Shown piece after piece: positions 26,155-31,773 of a stretch of 31,773 nt of DNA; positions within the stretch are counted from its first letter, which is position 1, and the number at the start of each line of letters is the position of its first letter. The DNA is from Cytidiella melzeri. Taxonomy: Eukaryota; Basidiomycota; Agaricomycetes; Polyporales; Irpicaceae. A program made the position numbers and the translations under genes. The stretch lies in the NCBI GenBank assembly GCA_022592445.1, contig JABYQR010000461.1, forward strand, positions 1-31,773. The letters run 5' to 3'. Below the pieces are notes generated by a model. The model had not been told where the DNA came from and did no database searches. It was given only the letters and a program-made list of their open reading frames with translations.

Positions 26155-26713
26155 TGTCAAGCGCTTATTCCGGTGCTTATTCTCAGCGCCTATCAATTGA
26201 TGTGCTGATGTGCTCCTTTCCTTATCTGTGTATCACATGATAGAACTCTCTGGAACCTTGTGGAACATACTGGAACTGTGATGTCATAGTATAGAACATT
26301 CCATTAGATGATGTCATAGTTCTTAGAACCTTCTGGAAAAGTCTAGCCTTGTCTTAGAACAAGCTAGAACAAGTCTAGCCTTGGAGCTGGGTCATGGGGT
26401 CAGGTCATGGGGACAATTGCTATTGGTTGATTATTGAAGTGGCACCTCTAGGCCATAGGGCATGCTTAGTAAGGTAGATTACTTCGCTTACTCATGTAGG
26501 TATTAGGGGTCTTAGGGTAGTACCTGGGGTCCTCCCCTTCATGTATATATAGAGGCACTCCTGAGGGCATATCCCCTCAGTCTTATCCACTCTGTTGAAC
26601 TAGGACTACTCAGTACCTCACAGTACTTCGCTCACCACACCTCTTACTCTCTCTCTCCATCTACTCCCCCCAGTTTATCAACTTATCTGGTGAGTAGTAA
26701 CCTAACTGTTACA
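26155..26713 (+). mobile_element. 5' LTR of gypsy-type element G3 (left boundary tentative)
   Basis: The right end TAACTGTTACA (26713) is set by the adjoining primer site, with the same TT spacer as in G1. The left end is proposed at TGTCAAGCGC (26155), which begins a GCGCTTATTC-rich stretch seen at the start of many mushroom LTRs. TGT at 26227 or 26277 remain possible. A TATA box (26544) and a CT-rich leader after 26579 support promoter function. The partner LTR lies beyond the window. Confidence 0.6.
26544..26589 (+). promoter_or_regulatory. G3 core promoter and predicted self-primer
   Basis: TATATATAG starts at 26544. AGTCTTATCCA starts 35 nt downstream at 26579 and is exactly complementary to the primer site at 26716-26726 (12 nt if the preceding C is counted). 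The 35-nt spacing equals that in G1. Confidence 0.75.
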
Positions 26714-26715
26714 TT

Positions 26716-26727
26716 TGGATAAGACTG
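26716..26727 (+). promoter_or_regulatory. G3 primer-binding site of self-priming (Tf1) type
   Basis: TGGATAAGACTG begins two bases (TT) after the LTR. It starts with TGG and so could be mistaken for a tRNA 3'-end site, but its full complement is present in the LTR at the predicted transcription start. That favours self-priming. Confidence 0.72.
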
Positions 26728-27127
26728 CCCCTACTCCCTCACGTCTTTGGACGTGCTGGAGGTTCTCTTTCCCTTTCTTCTAGGTCTTGTGCCTGTGCGT
26801 GGGCCCCCTTACAAATCCTCTAGAAATAGAGGTAGCCGGACCATAGGCTTTAAGTGGTAGTCATGTCTAGGCTTTGCCTTGATATGCATAACTTGAATCA
26901 CCCTCTTGCACGGCGCCCCTAGAGCTGATCAGAGCAGGGGTTGGCATTATGCCAACATGATGAAAGTGTGCTGCCCCACAGGTGATAGTGGATTCTGGTG
27001 TCAGTAGCTCGTTATAAGAGCTAGACAACAGGACTAGAAACCCATGAGTGCCTAGGCATGAAGACGGGTAACTTGTTCTGGCCGGACTTAGGGTCAGTGT
27101 AATACTGATCCGCCAACCATTTGCCGC

Positions 27128-27706
27128 ATGGGTGGAACCATGACGGAGATCCTTACACCACCGGACCTGGAGAGAGAGTCCAGGCCAACGCCGGCACTAC
27201 CCCACGCACACACAGGACCTCTCCTTTATGGAGATTTTGTTTTGCACACCACTGAGCTGTCAAGCTCATCACACACTGTCACACAGTTCACCATGCCACT
27301 TTCCTGCTTCATCGCTGCTAGGTATGGTTGCAAGACCCCCTACTCCATCCCCATCCGCAACGAAGTCACCGGACTTCAAGAACACCTCACAGTCTACAAG
27401 GAGACACTCGACAAGTTCAAGGATGCTGGCAAGCCTTGCTGGCTCAAGTACTCTGATAACAAGCCTCTCATCAAGAGGATCAACCTCGAGGAGCAGGCTC
27501 GTACCACCATTGAGCATGAAGAGAACCAGGCTCGCATGAGCCAGGTCTCTCACCTCATGTCTCAACTCAGCCTTCTCGATTGTATTGAGAAGCAAGAGAA
27601 GAAGGAAGCTGAAAAGCTTTCTCTTCTCCAGCGTATCGAGGAGCGCAACCAACGCACTTACCCACTCCCACTCCGCTCCCCGCCTCTCTCCATTTCCAAA
27701 AAATGA
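27128..27706 (+). CDS. G3 accessory frame 1 upstream of gag, unassigned
   Basis: 192 codons, starting at ATG 27128 (a second ATG four codons later). The second half is well-behaved coding sequence with C/G-ending codons and a long Glu/Gln/Lys-rich helix (NLEEQARTTIEHEENQARMS; KQEKKEAEKLSLLQRIEERN), likely coiled coil. It ends AAA AAA TGA, and the next frame starts with an ATG overlapping this stop by 4 nt. No family recognised. The position between primer site and gag matches the extra frame of G1, and both contain short D/Q-R-I-E type motifs, but I cannot claim homology. Confidence 0.5.
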   Translation: MGGTMTEILTPPDLERESRPTPALPHAHTGPLLYGDFVLHTTELSSSSHTVTQFTMPLSCFIAARYGCKTPYSIPIRNEVTGLQEHLTVYKETLDKFKDAGKPCWLKYSDNKPLIKRINLEEQARTTIEHEENQARMSQVSHLMSQLSLLDCIEKQEKKEAEKLSLLQRIEERNQRTYPLPLRSPPLSISKK

Positions 27707-28068
27707 AGCTCATGCTTCGTCAACAGGAATTCGAACCAATGGTCACAGCAGCCTGTCAAAGGCTTGAGCCTGTGCTCAAGAAGCTGGACGCCTCCTTCTC
27801 GAGTGGTGGGCAATCGTCTAACCACCAGCTCAACAATTGTCGGGAGAAGGCTCAGCTGCTGATCGGTCGTGTCTTCATGATCGAGCAGTGGTTCAAGAAG
27901 AATCACACAGACAAGATGTCAAATAGGGAATGGAGGATGTTAAAAAAGGACTTAAAGAGTTTAGGCAGGATTAGCTTTGTAGACATACATCGAAGATGGG
28001 GTTATATCCTAGAGTTGCTAGCAGGGCTGTTCGACATGAACGCCTTTGTATATGCGGAAATGGAATAA
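27703..28068 (+). CDS. G3 accessory frame 2, overlapping frame 1
   Basis: 121 codons in the -1 frame of frame 1. The junction AAAAAATGA combines an A-run with an ATGA overlap, so either -1 slippage or termination-reinitiation could link the two. The protein is mostly helical and basic (FEPMVTAACQRLEPVLKKLD; REWRMLKKDLKSLGRISFVD) and ends YAEME. No known domain is recognised. Confidence 0.5.
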   Translation: MKLMLRQQEFEPMVTAACQRLEPVLKKLDASFSSGGQSSNHQLNNCREKAQLLIGRVFMIEQWFKKNHTDKMSNREWRMLKKDLKSLGRISFVDIHRRWGYILELLAGLFDMNAFVYAEME

Positions 28069-28238
28069 AATGTATGGGCTGACAAGCCTCATTTTAATCA
28101 GTGACAACTTCCTGAAAAGGATTTGATGTGTGAAAACAACTCTGACAAGAGTTTAATGTGTGAAAAGTGGTGTTTCTCTTCTTCTTATACTAGAAATAGT
28201 AGTCTGCTTATCCTTTGCTAACTAAGAGATTAGAAGCA

Positions 28239-28775
28239 ATGGCCCCTCAATCTAACGCCGGATCCAGCGCTGCCCCCGTTGCTAATGCCAACCTCACCCA
28301 CTCGGTTCCTTTCAGCAAAATCATGCCAATTGTCTACTACCCTTCAGTCAATTTCACTCGCACAGTTGAGGGTGAAGCAACTACTACCATTGTTCACAAC
28401 ATGATGAATCAGATGGTTCTCATTTGGAACAATCAGCTGTTGTTGCTGGAGGATAACCTCCAGGAATATGTTGATAAGGTTGCTCAAGACCTCTACTTGC
28501 AGTTCGCCGCGGACACACAAGTCTAGCGGATGGACACTGATCTTGACATGGTCAAAACAACAATCACTAACATGGTCAATCAGATCAACCAGCTTCCCCT
28601 GTCTCAAGGACAAGGAGGATCCTCGCGCCAGCCTACAATTGGCGAACCCCCGGAGTTCAACGGCACCAATGGCAAGGTCAAGTTCAACGAGTGGTTGAAC
28701 AAGATCTCTCTGTGGCTTGTCCACGAGAACGTTGCTACTGACAGTAACAAAGTGAAATATGTGTGCGAGGGGTAG
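28239..28775 (+). pseudogene. gag: G3 gag, N-terminal part with amber codon, cut by C2
   Basis: An ATG at 28239 starts MAPQSNAGSSAAPVANANLT. A TAG at 28524-28526 interrupts the frame (DTQV, stop, RMDTDLDM), compatible with CAG>TAG. The continuation has the fungal gypsy gag signature (GEPPEFNGTNGKVKFNEWLN, then NKVKYVCEG). The C2 LTR begins at 28780 in the middle of the capsid region. The remainder of gag and all of pol should lie beyond the far end of C2, outside this window. Confidence 0.7.
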
Positions 28776-28779
28776 AGGC

Positions 28780-29292
28780 TGTTAAGCTTTGAAGATGAGT
28801 CTTATTATTCTTGCTGCTTCAGCAGCTCTGCTTATATACATGTCTGTATCTACTTATGTAAGCGACTACTATACATGTCTACTTCAGCTATTCTACTGTA
28901 TTACTAAGTGCATGACTCATGCATGACTCATGCTATGAGTGCATGACTCATTGTATGACTAGGCTCAGCACTTGTACCAGAGGTGTACATAATAAGTAAA
29001 TGACTCATACTAGTACTTGTCCTCAGATGTATGCTTTAGGCATCCTCTGGAGTCATACGTGCTTTCCATGTCATTTCCTATGCTACTAGAACACAGTCAT
29101 ACATATATGTATAGTACTACTACAACCCATATCTGTACGTCTCAGCTAATGTGATGGTTACTACTAGAGTTTCCATATACAGCTGCATAATTCCCATATC
29201 AAGACTGTGGGAACTCTGCTACCTTAAAGCGTCCTTGTAATAAGGCGTGGGAAACTACATATCATATTATATTATATTATATAGTTTTAACA
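28780..29292 (-). mobile_element. C2 3' LTR, 513 bp
   Basis: On the minus strand it starts TGTTAAAACTAT right after a polypurine tract and ends GCTTAACA at 28780. A diverged, rearranged relative is at 5356-5877. Confidence 0.8.
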
Positions 29293-29300
29293 CTCCCACT
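29293..29300 (-). promoter_or_regulatory. C2 polypurine tract
   Basis: AGTGGGAG on the minus strand abuts the LTR start TGTTAAAAC. Confidence 0.7.
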
Positions 29301-29311
29301 TAACCGTTACA

Positions 29312-31773
29312 TTAGTGAGTGTTTAGATCAATTAGACCTAATCTCCCACTGAAGTATGATTGCTTCTGAAATGCCAATGACTTTGTCATGATATCAGCAA
29401 TCTGTTCTTCAGTTGGAACAGCATATAGTTTGGCATTCTTATTTTTGACAAACTCTCTAACATAATGATATCGAATGTCAATATGCTTTGAGCATGACTC
29501 TATCTTTGGATTCTTGGTGAAGTAAATAGCACCATGATTATCACAGCATAGAATGGTAGGCTCTTGCTGTTTTAAATCCAATTCTTTGAGCACGGTGCGC
29601 AACCAATAACATTGCTTGGAAGTTTTGCACAAGGCCATGTATTCTGATTCCATTGATGATAGAGCAACAGTTTTCTGCTTTTTAGAAGTCCAGGAAATTG
29701 CTCCTTCAGCCAAAAGAAATACATATCCTGTTGTTGAATGTCTGTCGTCTTTATTCTCAGCCCAGTCTGCATCCGAATAACCAATAATACCAGCATTACT
29801 TGATCCATTATACTTGATTGCATAGGACTGCATTCCAAGCAAATATCTCAGTATATATTTAGCTGATTTATAATGGTGGTCAGTTGGATTTGACATGTAC
29901 TGTGAAAGACGTATGACTGCATATGAAATGTCTGGTCTAGTACCAATCATAACATATATAAGCGTGCCAATCAACGTTTGATACTGTCTCAGTAAACCAG
30001 AATCTGCTTTGTAGTCAGAATCTGCCTTCTGTAGTACAGCACCTGAAGGTAATGGTGTCCGAGCAGGATTAGCATTTGCCATATTAAATTGTTTTAAAGC
30101 CTCTTGAATATACGACTCTTGGTCAAGTAGAATCGTTTTAGCTTTACGATCTCTCTGCACATGCATGCCTAGAATAAGCTTAGCTTATCCTAAGTCACGC
30201 ATCTCATAGCGATCCATAAGATTTTTCTTAAGTGCAAACATAGCAAGTTTACTATTTCCTATCAGAAATGTATTGTCAACATATAGAATGAGAATTGAAT
30301 TCCCCCCTTGTTGCCAATACATGTAAACACCAGCATCTGAATGAATCCGGTCAAAGCCTAATTCTATCAGAGTGTTATGCACTTTGATATTCCATGTTCG
30401 TGAAGCTTGTTTAAGTCCATAAATGGCTTTCTTAAGCAAACAAACATGGATCTCCGTTCCCTTCTCCACAAAACCTTCTGGTTGTTCCATATAGATTTCT
30501 TCATCCAGTTCGCCGTAAAGGAAAGCTGTTTTCACATCCAATGCCTCAATTTCCCAATCTTTGAGTGCAGCTATAGCTAGTAGCATGCGTATGGATTCAA
30601 AATGTGCGACTGGTGAGAAAGTTTCTTGATAATCAATTCCTTCAACTTGGGTAATCCTTTGCAACAAGACGCGCTTTATATCAACCATCAGATTTTATGG
30701 TGAAGACCCATTTGCATTTCACAATTTTTCGTGATGCATCTGGTCGTTGTACAAGTGTCCAAGTTTTATTCTTCATTTGAGAATCAATTTCGTCTTGTGC
30801 AGCAGCAAACCATTGATCCCGATCATCTCTTTTCATTGTCTGCTTCCACGTCTGTGGATATTCATTGATTGAATAAGCAGTAATTGAATTAAGAGTCTCG
30901 TCATCAATTTCTGCAGAATCATCATCATCAGTTAAGCCTCCTGATAGAGTTTGATGTTCTGGACCCGGTTCAACAGAAGGTGATCTCGAGGGTTGACGTG
31001 ATGACGTTCCTGATCGCAAAGGTATCCGTAATCTGGATGGCCCTGCAACCGGAGATCTGCGCGTATTCTGAGTTCCAGTCAGCTCTCAAACAAGCTCATT
31101 TTGTTCTTCCTTTTTGTCCTTAGCCACTTGCTTTTTAAAGCTTTCTGCATATCCACCGGCCGCATGGAAAGTTTAGGATTTTTTCCAGCAGTTGAACGTT
31201 TGTTCTGGTTGATAGGTGGTGGCAAAGGTGGTTTAGGCTTAGTCCTCGTTTGATTTGTGGTTGTGGTTCTTTGTCAAGAACCGGAGCTGAAGGGAATTGC
31301 TGCTGTTGTGAGAAGGATGAGTAGGTGCTTGGTGCTCTGGATGATCATCATCTCCATCATCAGAATCTTGGTGACCTTGTTCATCATTCTCTTCAAAAGG
31401 TGAAAAATTATCGTGTGGAGGAACAGTGTTATTATCACTGTTATCGCCACTAAAGGTTGTTTGGAAGGAGTAATATCTTTACGATACGGGAAATGAGTCT
31501 CGTCAAATACTGCATCACGAGCAATGACGATTTGCTGTTTATCCCAGAACCGGTAACCTTTTACACCCGGTTCGTATCCAACGAATATCATAGGAGTTGC
31601 TTTTGGTGACAACTTGTTCTGACAACTCTTGATTGGTACATGGACGTATGCACAACATCCAAATACACGAAGCATTGAGATATCTGGTTTTATACCCAGA
31701 AAACTCTCTATAGGTGTCTGCCAGTTTAATTGTACATTAGGTAGACGGTTATTTAAATATACCGCTGCTTCGA
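29312..31773 (-). pseudogene. pol: C2 pol: integrase end, reverse transcriptase, RNase H (broken)
   Basis: RNase H (30166-29312) looks intact: YSDADWAENKDDRHSTTGY, SSMESEYMAL, DNHGAIYF, SKHIDIRYHYVRE. Reverse transcriptase (30688-30185) has LDVKTAFLYGEL and KAIYGLKQASRTWN, but its active site reads YVDN instead of YVDD. A TAA at 30185-30187 separates the two in the same frame. A TGA at 30681-30683 (DG, stop, YKARLV) and a small deletion near 30660 break the RT N-terminus (MKNKTWTLVQRPD upstream). The frame 31675-31274 is the integrase C-terminal region (LRVFGCCAYVHVP, FVGYEPGVKGYRFWD). The 31020-31273 linker is decayed. Not functional. Confidence 0.88.

Larger units (their letters stand above)
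28780..31773 (-). mobile_element. C2: Ty1/copia element, 3' half, running off the window
   Basis: It contains the 3' LTR, RNase H, reverse transcriptase and the end of integrase in copia order on the minus strand. It is inserted in the G3 gag. The 5' LTR, gag and protease are outside the window. Confidence 0.88.

Noticed and set aside
26716..26727. tRNA 3'-end primer site in G3 because it begins TGG
   Set aside because: Its whole complement occurs in the LTR at TATA+35, the same geometry as in G1. Self-priming explains it better, though a tRNA match was not tested.

Overview
The window looks like a transposon-rich region of a filamentous basidiomycete genome, most likely an agaricomycete. 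The signs are short GT-AG introns of about 50-60 bp, a secreted Gly/Ser-rich host gene, a broken gene resembling the N-terminal part of large mushroom DUF6589-type proteins, and nested LTR retrotransposons, one with a fungal-type chromodomain. This is read from the sequence alone; no species is assigned.

Layout. 1-208 is the 5' end of a copia-type element on the minus strand (C0: gag start and primer-binding site), followed by a probable LTR. 664-3056 holds inverted-repeat (MITE-like) modules and two direct repeats flanking the broken DUF6589-like gene (1855-2807). The one clearly intact host gene is at 4004-4919 (four exons, 248 residues, signal peptide). 5356-5877 is a rearranged LTR of the C2 family. 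5878-6756 is the 3' end of a gypsy-type element (G2). 6810-13848 is a structurally complete 7,039-bp chromovirus (G1) on the minus strand with 424/425-bp LTRs and the target duplication TAGAT. 14034-14443 is an unassigned gene remnant. 16226-22101 is a complete but decayed copia element (C1) with 172-bp LTRs. It is inserted in an array of 142-bp repeats, and its gag is split by a solo G2 LTR (20426-21135). 22102-24500 carries more copies of the repeat. About 25680-26050 is a relic LTR. About 26155-28779 is the 5' part of a gypsy-type element on the plus strand (G3), interrupted by a third copia element (C2, 28780 to the window end, minus strand).

How the parts work. Two different gypsy-type elements, G1 and G3, each carry an 11-nt sequence just inside the 5' LTR that is exactly complementary to an 11-nt sequence within the LTR. 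In both, that LTR sequence lies 35 nt downstream of a TATA box, where transcription should start. This is the architecture of self-priming Tf1-type elements, in which the 5' end of the mRNA folds back to prime reverse transcription without a tRNA. G1 also has a textbook -1 frameshift signal (heptamer GGGTTTT, 6-nt spacer, stem-loop) at the gag-pol junction, and an extra open frame between primer site and gag; G3 has accessory frames in the same place. The copia elements C0 and C1 instead carry a sequence complementary to the anticodon arm of initiator methionine tRNA, as in Drosophila copia and yeast Ty5.

None of the elements looks autonomous. Decay is partly by C-to-T change: stops that fit CGA>TGA and CAA/CAG>TAA/TAG, and the same Asp-to-Asn change in the reverse-transcriptase active site of both C1 and C2. 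Single-base frameshifts, some in homopolymers, also contribute.
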